Assembly: GCA_019925095.2 (NCBI GenBank)
Contig: CM034389.1
Location: 19,393,435-19,457,434 of the forward strand
From: Dendrolimus kikuchii
Taxonomy: Eukaryota > Arthropoda > Insecta > Lepidoptera > Lasiocampidae
Length of the DNA stretch: 64,000 nucleotides
Reading direction: 5' to 3'
Below the pieces are notes generated by a model. It was not told the DNA's origin and did no database searches. It saw only the letters and a program-made list of their open reading frames with translations. The translations under genes and the position numbers were made by a program. How positions within the stretch are numbered: the stretch's first letter is position 1; each line of letters starts with the position of its first letter. Of the stretch, positions 52,301 through 63,033 are shown piece by piece.

Positions 52301-55300
52301 TTCTAGAACACCCTTTTTGCTAGGCACTTCATGTAAAGTATCCTGTAAGGATTTTTTTAATTATATATGTTATTCCAGATGCCAATGTCCAGCCCATGGA
52401 TTTAGGGGAAATATACATGTTTCAAATGCAACACCTCCTAAAGACAATGTTTTTGAGGTAACATTCATTAATTGGTGATTGTTATGCAAATCAGAACCAA
52501 CTCGCAACTTCAGCAGAGTTGAATTACATAAACAGAATCATTTTTAAATCATATGATTTATATGTGCTAAAAAGCATCAAGCTTGGTCTTGGTTATTTAC
52601 TGTCCAACATATTTTAAGAAAACAAGTTTCCTTGGCCTTGGACAGCTTGTTTGAACATCTTAATTATCACAAAATGTCACTATATGGCTTAGTTCTGGTT
52701 TGCATATACTTGATACCTCCATACACATATACAATATTCTCCCTATAAAATCTAAATGAGATTGAATCTACTTTTATTATGCTACAGACACACCTGCATT
52801 AATGTTTATTATGTTTAATAAAAGTCTAGATATTCACATAAGAGATCCTTTTATTGTTTTTTACTGCCTACCCGCTTTTTGACATACTAAAATATATGAA
52901 TGAATACATGACATACCTTTCCCCCAAGTTAGTACTTTAAACCATTTAATACTATGACAGTGATGCAATACAAAAAAAAACATTAAAGCTAAGATTAAAT
53001 ACAATTAACCGTAACTACACAATTATTCAAACATTTAGGCAGTGGTCGAATGTGTCTTATTTAAAACATTAAAAAATAGTGTCGTAAACACATAGCCCCA
53101 TTAGTGTATATACATACATTATCTATCAATGTTTAACATTATTAACAAGTGTCATCTCAAATAACGCATTAAACCCATTACCATATCTGAGTGAAACAGC
53201 CTATACAGTAAAACTATCACAGATGAAGCCAAACCTTTATGGCAAATATGAAGAGTGGGATATGTTGTCATGGTGTTCAATTAATAATAGCTGACCAAAT
53301 TTAAAACTAAGTTGCAAGCTGTGAGGACAGCTCTCACTTTTTGGTTATAAATAAATTTATTTTTTTGAATCTGTAATCCTGAAACATGATTTTTTTAGTA
53401 GAATGTTAAACTTAAATATATAATGCATGTAAATAAAAACAATAAATGTCATTATTTTATGGAATAGTCATTTAAATTTTTATTAGTTTACCTAAAAGTT
53501 AATTAAAAATATGATAAGAAATAAATAAGTTCAAGTTTTGAATCCACTATCAAAATATGTATATTCAATCATTTAATTAATAATAATCAGTCAAGAGAAG
53601 AAGCTTTGTACATTGTATTAAAATTTTATTTTAGTGCAATTTACCCCTGGAAAAATCACTTCATTTTAAATCGCAAACTATCCAATCTCCCGGGATGAAA
53701 AGTATCTATGCCCATTTTCGGTATTAAAACTACATATGTACAAAATTACAGCAAAATCGTTATGACCAAAACTATCAAAATGGCAATCATAAAATAAACA
53801 AAACCTATCCTATTTTCTGGGAAAACTTTTACATAAATCTATCCAATTTTTCGGGATAAAAAGTATCCAATGTGTGTATCCTCGGCATCAACTATATATA
53901 TGCTGAGTTTCATCCAAATCGTTCCAGTAGTTTTTCCATGAAAGTGTAACAGACAGAGTTACTTACTCATTTATAATATTAATAGGGATGTCATGTGAGT
54001 ATTGTATAAATAATAACTATCTCATTGGCCTTCTACAAAATTCCCAAAACATTGAATAAAATGTATGTGTATAAGCAGTATCTATATAAATTATTGCTAT
54101 ATGCCTACCTTGTCTTAAATAAGAGGTCTCTTATGAAAGATATTATATAACTAATTTGATGTTAATACATAGATATAAAAATCAATGTCATGGGAACCTT
54201 ATATCAAGGTGTAGGTTAGTAGAACTTAGTTTTTTCACGATTTCAGCAGACAGCAGCAGCAGTTTTTTAATATCTTCTAACACTATGGAAAAAGATTCCA
54301 ACAAATCACAACTACTATTTACTGAGTAAAACTTAAACCCTGAAAAGCTCCAAAACTACGAGGCTACTAGACGAGGCTGCTGATTATTCTTGTCTCTACT
54401 TAGCGTTTTATTATTTAAAACTCATCAATTTTTGATTGATTTGGTCACAAATATACACTGTAAATAATAAATTGTCATAATAGAAGAATGGTGGATGGAT
54501 TACAGTTCTGTATAATAGCAAAAACGTAATATAAATGTTATAGCTGATTTATATATTCGCGAATTAAATTATTATATGGTTTTAAGTTATAAGTATAGCA
54601 TAAAGAACTATTAATTTTGAATATATTGTTTAAAAATTAATAAGACTTTTATAAAAAAACTTTTTATCACAATTTTAATACTGTATTTTGTATTTTATTA
54701 ATTCCATTAATGAACATCAGACTTTTATTTTAGTGTGTCCTCAATATACAGTAACCATGTTATTTGTGTTTTTCAGTTCAAATGCTCCACTGTACGATAT
54801 GGTCTTGGAGTTACCAGAGAGGTAGGCATGGACTTGGTCAACCTCGATGCGAAGAATGTATGTGTCATGACTGATCCCAATGTGGTCAAAATGAGTCCAA
54901 TGAAAGCTGTTTTAGATTCGTTAACCAGAAATGGGGTGAATTATAAAGTGTATGATAAAGTGAGGGTTGAGCCCACTGACACTAGGTGAGTTTTTAGATG
55001 GTGTCTTATTGTTTTAGCTGAAATTAATAGAAGATTATAGAGGGAATAAGTTATTTAATTTAGTGTTGCTTATTATTTTGAGAGTTACTCTAACTACTTA
55101 TCTATCCTATTTTCTGGGAGAAAAAGTATCTTATGTATGGACATCGACAATAGTGTCGATATTGAGACTGCCTTTGTATATACCTATTTTAAGCAAAGTC
55201 GGTACTGTGCTTTTCCAGTGAAAGTGTTATACATAAGCAGAATATACACTCATACATTTGCGATATTATTAGTATAGAAGATTTTAAAGATATTCTAAAC

Positions 55301-58300
55301 TATCTTAAAAAAAATTAAATACCATATATTAGTTAGACTAACATAGACTGATCACACGAAGCCAAATTTGAAAATAGTAAGACATTTTTAATTTTGATTA
55401 GTGTCATTTTTCAGCTTTAAAGACGCCGTAAAGTTCGCAAAAGAAGGAAATTTCGATAGCTTTGTGGCTATCGGAGGTGGTTCGGTGATGGACACGTGCA
55501 AAGCTGCCAACTTATACTACAGTGATCCTGATGCCGACTTCCTCGATTATGTCAATGCACCTGTTGGCAAAGGCAAAGCAATTAATGTCCAATTGAAACC
55601 TATGATCGCCAGTAAGTGAAACATTTTAATATTATTTTTCATTAATAATTAGTTCTCTTCACGTAAATAATAAACAATTAATACGTTAAAATTCACGATG
55701 ACGGTATAGTAGATATAATAATATATAATATGTAAATGTTACAAAACATCAAGCATTGTGTTCTGACCAACTTAGCATTTTTTTAAACTAATTTCTTTTT
55801 ACAAATGTATACATTGTGTGTTGTTCGTTCATACCTGCCATAAACGTCCAATACCGGTGTCTTAGTTATAATTTACTGCATAACTGATCTGCATCCCTCG
55901 TGGATAAATGATATATCAAGATTATTATTCTTTTTTTCTTTATATGGCCTGCATGATTGAGTGGCCTGAACCTTTGCTGGCTTAGCTTGTTGGTACGTAG
56001 CGGTCCCGGCATTCAGTCGTGGCTTTGTCTGGGTGTCAGATTCATCCCAGAGTGGTCCATTGTATATTAACCCAGTCAGAAATCGTTTACTGTGCGGGCT
56101 GTAAAGTTGTGGAATGCTTTACCAATGAGCATCAGAAGTGCAGTCACTTGCATTTTTTAATAAACTCATCAAGTATCACTATCTACATTTATAAACAGTA
56201 ATTTATGTATGTGTATGTAACTTTATGTACATATATTTGTATATAAATATGTATTTTTATTTAACATTAATATATGATTGTGTATATTTTAAACTATGCT
56301 CATTGAATACTGATCCACTATTAGAAATTATTTCCAGAAAGTTATTTGGGAGAAATCACTGTTAGTGATAAGACCACCAATTGTACTAGTTAAATGATTG
56401 TTAACTCATGTGTATTATTTTCTTGTGTGTATAAAGAATATTCTATTCTACCAATAACTCAAGTGTAAATTGGTTAGCTTCAAAACATACAATGGGTGTA
56501 TTTGTCTGGCAGCGATTTGTTACATACTTTATATTAATTTATTTGTAATTTAGTTTATTTTTAAGCTCCTTAACAACGAATAGTATTTAATTTTTAAGTT
56601 GTTTTTTGTAGTGTAGTTTAATTTTAAAGATGGTTTACTTTATAATTTTGTCTGCCAATGATTTCTTATTTTATATTTATTTATTCTTATTCTATTATTA
56701 ACTAACTATTAACTTAAACATCACTCAAAATTAAACATTTAGTTAAAATATTTTTTACTAATGGTTGGTGTTTTAGATTTGGAATATTCTTGTGGTTCTA
56801 AGACTTATTAAACTGGAAAAAATTGTTTTACAGTACCAACAACGAGTGGTACCGGCAGCGAAACAACAGGCGTGGCAATATTTGATTTTGAAGAATTACA
56901 CGCAAAGACAGGCATAGCCCATAGCGCTCTACGTCCAATACTTGCCCTCATAGACCCTCTACATACCCTGACGATGCCATCAAACGTGACCAACTACTCT
57001 GGTTTCGATATATTCTGCCATTCCCTGGAGAGTTTCACGGCGATACCTTATACGGAGAGGGGGCCTGCTCCGTCAAATCCGTCCATGAGGCAGGCATACC
57101 AAGGCAGTAATCCCATAGCCGATGTATGGGCCCGGTTTTGTTTGCAGGTATGTGAGAGTTGTTGGTTTATGTTAATCTGCTAAATATACATCGGGAATGG
57201 ATGATTTGTTTGTGGTTCCAAATTCAATTTGTTGTTCTTTTTGTTGTTGTTAAATTGGCACAACTGTTTTTCATTTTGGCGCGGAGTTTGAGTTGCATCG
57301 GGCATTTAGATTACATACAGTGCTGTTTTTAGTTAGATCGTATCAATTGTGTATTGCGAATTTCATAATGGACAAAAACATCGAACAAAGAGTTTGTCTT
57401 AAATTTTGCATCGGCAATGGAATTTTGTGTTCGGAGACACTGAAAATGTTACAGAAGCCTTACGGCAAATCGGCTTTCTCAAAAACACGTGCTTATGAGT
57501 GGTTCAAAAGCCGTCGAGATATGCTGGAAGATTTGCCTCGCCCTGGTAGGCCATCAACGTCTTCAACTGAAGTTAACATCGCAAAAGTGAAGGAGATATT
57601 GACTGAAAATCCTCATTCAAGTTTGAGAGAAATAGCCGCTGAGCTTTCTGTGTCTCACGAGTCGATCCGTATCATTTTAAATAATCATTTGGATATGAAA
57701 CATTTTGCCGCTCGGATAGTCCCAAAAGACCTGAATTTTCTCCAAGAACTCGATCGCATAAGAGTCGCTGAGGACATGCTAGAACGCGTCAGTTCCGATC
57801 CAACATGAAACTCATTGTTACTGGTGACTTGGACATGGGATTACGAATTTATCATGCAAACTAGTCGACAAGCTTCGGAATGGCGCCTTCCAATTGAACC
57901 GAAACCGAAAAAACCACGCCAAATCGATCAAAAGTCAAAGTCACGTTGACTGTTTTCTTTGACTATCGCGGTGTTGTGCACTCGGAATTCCTACCGGAAC
58001 GTCAAACGGTAAATAAACTATATTATTTGAGCGTTATGTGGTGGTTAAGAGAGCTAATTTGACAAAAAAGGCCAGATTTGTGGAAAGAAAATTATTGGTT
58101 TTTGCACCACGATAATGCGCCTTCGCACAAGGCCATCATTGTGAGCGAATTTTTGTCCAAAAACTCAACAAATACCATCGAGCAATCACCTTAATCACCA
58201 GATGTGCCTCCAGCCGACTTCTTTCTTTTTCCTAAACTCAAATTACCACTTCGTGGGACCGGTTTTCATTCGGTAGAAGACATAAAGGAGAATTCGCGAC

Positions 58301-61300
58301 GAGACCTAAACTCAATTCCGGAAAAAGCGTTTAAAAAATGTTTTGATGATTGGATTATTCGTTGGCGTAAGGTATCGTTTCTGAAGGAGCATACTTTGAA
58401 GGTGATAAAATAAATTTGAATAAATAAGTAACATTTTGTGTATTATTAACATTTCCCCGGTACTTTTTTGACAAAGAAGAACATATAATACCAGGCTTAT
58501 TACCTGCGGGAGTAGGCATAGGCATTATTCCTTATTACGATATACATAAGTACCCGCTGTTCACTGTGTGCATTTTTGTTAATCTAAATAAGTGCATGTT
58601 AGTCGAAAGTGCTTTTTAAGTTGGTATTAGTGAATTGGATCTCGTTTATAGCTTAATTGCTATAGTTTGTAATTATTTATATTTCCAGAATTTTATTTGT
58701 CCTATGTTTTATATCCTTTAAGAAGAAATTTTCACAAATACAATATTTAGTTTATAACTTTCCACTATGAACAAAAAAATGTACAAGGTTCGACGAACAT
58801 GCTTCAATTGCTCCCTTTCTTATATGAATTATTTGCGTCATTGTCGAACGTGATGGTAACAAGCACACATTTTACTTACACCTTATTTTTCATTTACTAG
58901 ATATTTTAGTAAGATTTGTATGGATAATATGAAATACAAAAAATAAAATTGTACCTACTTAGTTGGATTCTCTTCACCTAATAGACATATACACTACACT
59001 CAAAAATCAATCCGAACTGTTTATTTTTTTATTTACTGCTATTTTAATGGGCCAAATCAACTGAGATACTTTTTGTCATCTTACAAAGCGTCGTACCCTC
59101 ATAGGTTTAGTACGAGCGTATAGACTTTTGATGTCGTAAGTTTGTTCAAGTAACAGAGTCAAATCTATATATACATATAATAAAACTGTAGAGGTCGAAT
59201 CTCTGTACAATGAAAAAAAATGCTAAAAACCGTGTCAAGGGGATGTAAGATTTTTTTCAAATTTTTTTGTTTTTCTATTTGTCTGTTTGTACGGGCTAAT
59301 CTCCGAAACGACTGGACCGATTTAAATGAAATTTTGTATGGTGGTAGCTTATATCCCTGGTCAACATATAGGATACTTTTGATCCCGAAAAATTAAAGAG
59401 TTCCCGTTGGATAGTTAACAAAACTTACCACGCGGACGACGTCAGCTAGTTATTTAATAAAATTGCTTGAAAAACAATTAAAATTATTTCTAGCATGATG
59501 TTTTAAAATTAATACAATAATATTTTATTTTAAATTCTGTTCTTTAATATGTAAAGGTATTACAATTCATTGTAATATGTGTCCGTATCCCTATTGTATC
59601 TGTTTGCTCTCAAGACGCTGCGTAAGTATTTCGCTCGTTCGGTGTTCAACGCGGACGACCTCGAGGCGCGCTCCAGCATGCACCTCGCGGCGACGATGGC
59701 CGGCGTGGGCATCGGCAACGCTGGCGTCCATTTGTGCCACGGACTGGCCTATCCTATCGCCGGTGGCGTGAAAGACTTCGTCGCTGAGGATTACGGGTTT
59801 GTAGTATTTAACAAATTACGTGTTCATAACATAAAACTACCTTTTAACGGTTTCAAGCGCGGTGATTTATTTGATTTTTATTATTCCGACGTTTCGGCCA
59901 CTTTTCAGTTGCCGTGATCATTGTTAAAACGTAATGTTATTATGTATTAGCTGTGCCCGCGCGTCGTCCGCGTGGAATTTGTTTTCAAAACCCCTCCGAT
60001 TTTGAAACATTATTCATTGCTGCTCCGCTCATATTGGCCTTAGCGTGATGATATATAGCCTATAGCCTTCCATGAGAATTGGACTATCTAACACTGAAAG
60101 AATTTTTCAAATCAGACCAGTAGTTCCTGAGATTAGCGCGTTCAATCAAACAAACAAACTCTTCAGCTTTATATATTAGTATAAGATACTAATAGTCGCG
60201 AAAACTTAAGAAAATATTACGAGTTCATATTCGTATCGTTCATACGTCTGAATGCTTAGTGTGAGTTTTTTTATTACTCGATCACGTTAAGTTAACGCAT
60301 TTTTATATGGCACGATTTATGTTCCCTTTCACGCTCACGAGATGGCGCTAAGTTATTCCCATATAAAATTGCATTAGTTTGAACGTGATCGAGTAGCAAA
60401 AAGACTCGCACTAAGCACACAGAGCCGAATTAGGGGAGGGACTTAAGAGTTTCTACCCTAAATTCGGACATTCCCCTGGTATCATAGGTTGGGAGTGGCT
60501 AGCTTTCACCGGTCTAATTTTTTGTTTAACAGGCGACAAGGATTTATTCTGTAAACTAAAATGTATAACGTATATCCGTCTACTGTTAAGTGTTCATAAT
60601 AAATGTTTATGTTCTAGGAAATCTTCAAACAAAAGTTTCAGATTTAGGTCTTTGACTAAAAAAATCATAAAAGCGCTCTTGCTAAAGTTTTCGATTTTCG
60701 ACGCAATAAACAATTCTTCGTTAATGATATCTTGCAGCTATTGTAGATTTTTAACCACTATTATATATATACAGTTGTCCGGCAAACGTTGTTTTGCCAT
60801 ATAAATTTTAAATAATACCTAACTTATAGTTCTCATCCCTACTCCGTGCTGTTTGCTGGGTGAGAAGTGACAACGGTAGACGCCTGGTGGGGACAATTGG
60901 TCCATCGATAATTGATCAGTTATCGACCACTGGTTATTGAAGATTATTACAGTACTAATATCGCTATTAAAAATTAGGGGTCTGTGATAGAAGGGTGAAA
61001 ATTTGGGATTGTATGTATTTTTAATGTCAAAAAAATTTTGTTCAAAAAAGAAAATATATTTTTGGGGTGGTCCCTCTTATCACTTAGGGGTATGAAAAAA
61101 AGTTTACGTCCTATTCTCAGACCTATTAAATATACGCACAAAATTTCGTAAGAATCGGCCAAGCCGTTTTGGAGGAGTTTTCTTGCCAAAAACTCGATAG
61201 TTTATATACATTTTATTCCTTCGTAGGTCGAATCCTTTAATACCCCACGGCCTGTCAGTGGTGGTGACAGCACCGGCAGTGTTTAAGTTCACAGCTCCGA

Positions 61301-62304
61301 GTGACCCGGACAAACATTTAGAGGCGGCGAACTTGCTCGGTATCGACATTTCCAATGCGAAGAAAGAAGACGCCGGCAAAATCCTATCGGACACGATCCT
61401 GAAGTATATGGATCAGATGAAAATTGAGAATGGATTGAGTGCATTGGGGTACACTCGTGATGATATACCGAATTTGGTGAAGGGTGCTTTGCCGCAGGTG
61501 AGATATTTATAGTTCGATGTAATTAATTAGTTTAAAGACTGCCATATAAAAACAGGTATTGCGCTATCTTCTAATGCTGTTCTAGAGAGGTGTGTACAAA
61601 ATTACGTGTTTGTTGTTCTCGTAAATCGATGTGTCATTGTTAATTTTAATACTACACCGTTTTAATTCAAATACATAATAATTATAATAATTTTTTTTCA
61701 ATATCTGTAGCTACAACTTTACAGGGGTTTTCAAAATAAACGGTACGTAGCGCTATTGCAATAATTATATATTTAATGAAGATGTGTTAATTATAATTAA
61801 ATAATATTTTTTTTAATCAGTTTGCCTTATCTTATATCTGTCTACAGTATGTTATTTATTATGAAGTGTTTATGATGTTTCGTACCGTGGAGTGCAATCG
61901 AGTATGAAAATGCAATGAGTTTAGTCTTGGCATGCTGATAACAAATTATATAGCCAAATGTTATGTGGGTGAAACTCTATATTCTACATATTTTATGAAA
62001 TAGGTTTCTTATTAAAGATATATAAAATAATGTAAAACTTAGTCGGGTACATTCCATAGCATCATCAATGTCCCGAATTTCTTGAAAATGAATGTAGTAG
62101 TAGTTACTTTGCAGACGGGCAACCTTTACACTAAATGTAAATTTTTGTTACTCGTGAAGTCACAATTTAAATGATGGAGCATATCGTCGTAAAGTTTATG
62201 ATCATAAAATTTTCTTTCAGAATCGCTTGCTGAAGATAGCTCCATTGCCTCAAACTGAAGAAGATTTATCCAAATTATTGGAGGATTCGCTTACAGTTTA
62301 TTAA
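49329..62304 (+). CDS. ADHFE1: Hydroxyacid-oxoacid transhydrogenase, mitochondrial, complete
   Basis: Iron-containing alcohol dehydrogenase family enzyme that oxidises 4-hydroxybutyrate while reducing 2-oxoglutarate to 2-hydroxyglutarate in mitochondria (family knowledge; T3dh in Drosophila). Exons 49329-49378, 52379-52457, 54777-54985, 55415-55611, 56834-57147, 59615-59796, 61227-61497 and 62221-62304 have consistent phases and give 461 residues, close to the human 467. The N-terminus ([17 protein letters not shown], then CQCPAHG) is basic and hydrophobic, suiting a mitochondrial presequence. GGGS for nucleotide binding is near residue 134. Candidate metal ligands are His in [10 protein letters not shown] (241) and in VHLCHG (322, 325), with PHGLSV at 351. 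A polyadenylation signal AATAAA is at 62432-62437. A dead mariner sits in intron 5. Confidence 0.93.
49379..52378. other. ADHFE1 intron 1
   Basis: 3 kb, AT-rich, with a block of diverged repeat units (about 51230-52075). The open frames at 51127-51486 on both strands lie inside that block and are not taken as genes. Confidence 0.55.
51230..52075. repeat. Four diverged repeat units, 170-300 bp apart
   Basis: The string CAGATCCTGACTTAGTGACC with downstream GGGAGTATA, TAAGTAAAGAAAA-type and ATTGACAGAG-type blocks recurs near 51285, 51488, 51720 and, most decayed, 51945. Confidence 0.65.
52379..52457 (+). CDS. ADHFE1: ADHFE1 exon 2
   Basis: Acceptor TTATTCCAG, donor GTAACA. Encodes [11 protein letters not shown] and ends DNVFE; human ADHFE1 has CQCPTHSH at the same place. 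Confidence 0.85.
53640..53995 (+). repeat. RTE/LINE 3' fragment
   Basis: Carries moth LINE tail text such as CTATCCAATTTTTCGGGATA and TTTCATCCAAATCGTTCCAG, ending in an AT-rich tail near 53990. A shorter relative lies at about 55085-55280. Confidence 0.6.
54777..54985 (+). CDS. ADHFE1: ADHFE1 exon 3
   Basis: Acceptor GTTTTTCAG, donor GTGAGT. Encodes [20 protein letters not shown] and [14 protein letters not shown], matching the family N-terminal domain. Confidence 0.94.
55085..55280 (+). repeat. RTE/LINE 3' fragment, second
   Basis: Shares CTATCCTATTTTCTGGGA with 53800-53820 and the TTTTCCAGTGAAAGTGTTA block before an AT-rich tail. Confidence 0.55.
55415..55611 (+). CDS. ADHFE1: ADHFE1 exon 4: nucleotide-binding loop
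   Basis: Acceptor TTTTTCAG, donor GTAAGT. Encodes [18 protein letters not shown] and [15 protein letters not shown]. Confidence 0.95.
56080..56165 (+). pseudogene. LINE reverse transcriptase C-terminal scrap
   Basis: Reads [18 protein letters not shown], the standard closing motif of Jockey/CR1-type ORF2 proteins, followed by stops. The preceding bases 55940-56080 are probably the same fragment, frameshifted. Confidence 0.65.
56834..57147 (+). CDS. ADHFE1: ADHFE1 exon 5: TSGTGSE loop and first metal ligand
   Basis: Acceptor TTTTACAG, donor GTATGT. Encodes [29 protein letters not shown] and [13 protein letters not shown], then [13 protein letters not shown]. Confidence 0.95.
57233..58490 (+). 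mobile_element. Degraded mariner transposon in ADHFE1 intron 5
   Basis: The N-terminal transposase part is open at about 57368-57808 ([40 protein letters not shown]). Beyond the in-frame TGA, pieces with [13 protein letters not shown] (near 58105) and [20 protein letters not shown] (58204-58413) remain in shifted frames. The second catalytic Asp (HHDN) survives but the frame is broken at several places. The end coordinates are approximate because no clear TIR was found. Confidence 0.85.
59230..59455 (+). repeat. RTE-type LINE 3' end
   Basis: Has CCGAAACGACTGGACCGAT, AAATGAAATTTTGTATGG and the closing CGCGGACGACGTCAGCTAGT, standard 3' text of moth RTE elements. Confidence 0.7.
59615..59796 (+). 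CDS. ADHFE1: ADHFE1 exon 6: metal-binding histidines
   Basis: Acceptor GCTCTCAAG (no pyrimidine just before AG), donor GTTTGT. Encodes [19 protein letters not shown] and [18 protein letters not shown]. The weak donor is forced by phase: only a cut after two bases of the Gly codon joins exon 7 in frame. GC-rich. Confidence 0.9.
59842..59936. repeat. MITE family A, fragment directly after the exon donor
   Basis: Starts AAAACTACCTTTTAACGG and includes GACGTTTCGGCCACTTTTCA, about 45 bp downstream of the exon 6 donor. Confidence 0.7.
59945..60185 (+). repeat. RTE-like LINE 3' fragment, copy 2
   Basis: Same family and orientation as 21375-21625; see that entry for shared blocks. Confidence 0.75.
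60254..60416. repeat. MITE family B, complete (163 bp)
   Basis: Terminal inverted repeats of about 57 bp: GCTTAGTGTGAG...TACTCGATCACGTT on the left, and AACGTGATCGAGTA...CTCGCACTAAGC on the right, around CACGAGATGGCGCTAAG. Confidence 0.85.
60780..61205 (+). repeat. RTE/LINE 3' region
   Basis: Contains TGTCCGGCAAACGTTG, GGTGGTCCCTCTTATCACTT and AGAATCGGCCAAGCCGTTTT, a known type of moth LINE tail, ending about 20 bp before the exon 7 acceptor. Confidence 0.6.
61227..61497 (+). CDS. ADHFE1: ADHFE1 exon 7
   Basis: Acceptor CCTTCGTAG, donor GTGAGA. Encodes [20 protein letters not shown] with a conserved His and [18 protein letters not shown]. Confidence 0.94.
62221..62304 (+). CDS. ADHFE1: ADHFE1 exon 8 and stop
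   Basis: Acceptor TTCTTTCAG. Encodes [20 protein letters not shown] to the TAA, matching the PCPQSEEDLAALF end of the human protein. Not found as a long open frame because it is only 28 codons. Confidence 0.93.
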   Translation, partial: NRLLKIAPLPQTEEDLSKLLEDSLTVY

Positions 62305-63033
62305 ATTGTTGTTTTAACATCTAATCATAAGATCAAATGAAAAACAAGTATATTTTCGTTTTTGAAATATGTAGTTTTTTATCTATTGGGGTTTTATTAG
62401 TGTGTAGGTGAAATGTTATATTGTTATTTTTAATAAATTTTATTGTTATTAAAACTCAGCGGTTTTATTTAAGGAATGTTTATTTGTTACTAGAAATCAT
62501 AATTGTTAAAAATATTGATGTAACAGCAGTAAAATAATTATTAGATTGTACAAATAAGTGCCATTTCTTGCATTTCAATTCTAGAACTTACGTATTAATA
62601 TATTCACAAAACTAATTTTACTATTTAACTTTAGGAAGACTTACATGCTAATTTTTATTATTCATAGTTTAGGGGTTAATAAAACAACGAGCCCTAGTAT
62701 TTTAATTTTTAATAATTTTAAGTACATAAAATAAACCTAACAACTAATTTGTATAATATATAATATGTATAATCTTAAATTAATTTGTTGTAATTTGACT
62801 TCGATTTGTTACTTTATAATTGTAAAGCGCTAGGTTGCAAACATTTGTAAACAACGCGAGAGATTGTTCGACGAATATTGTATAAAGGCACTGTACTGTA
62901 ACTATGACATGTTTCTTAGATATGTATTCGACTGTGACTAGCGCTTAAATCTATCACTTACACCTTACGCAAGAGTTAACGTGGTTGTTAGTTTTGTTGT
63001 AACTCTGTGTGAATTTGTACATCGTGGCGTCTC
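62305..63033. other. Convergent 3' ends of ADHFE1 and the LRR gene
   Basis: Contains the ADHFE1 polyadenylation signal at 62432-62437 and the presumed 3' UTR of the minus-strand gene ending at 63034. No other feature seen. Confidence 0.55.
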
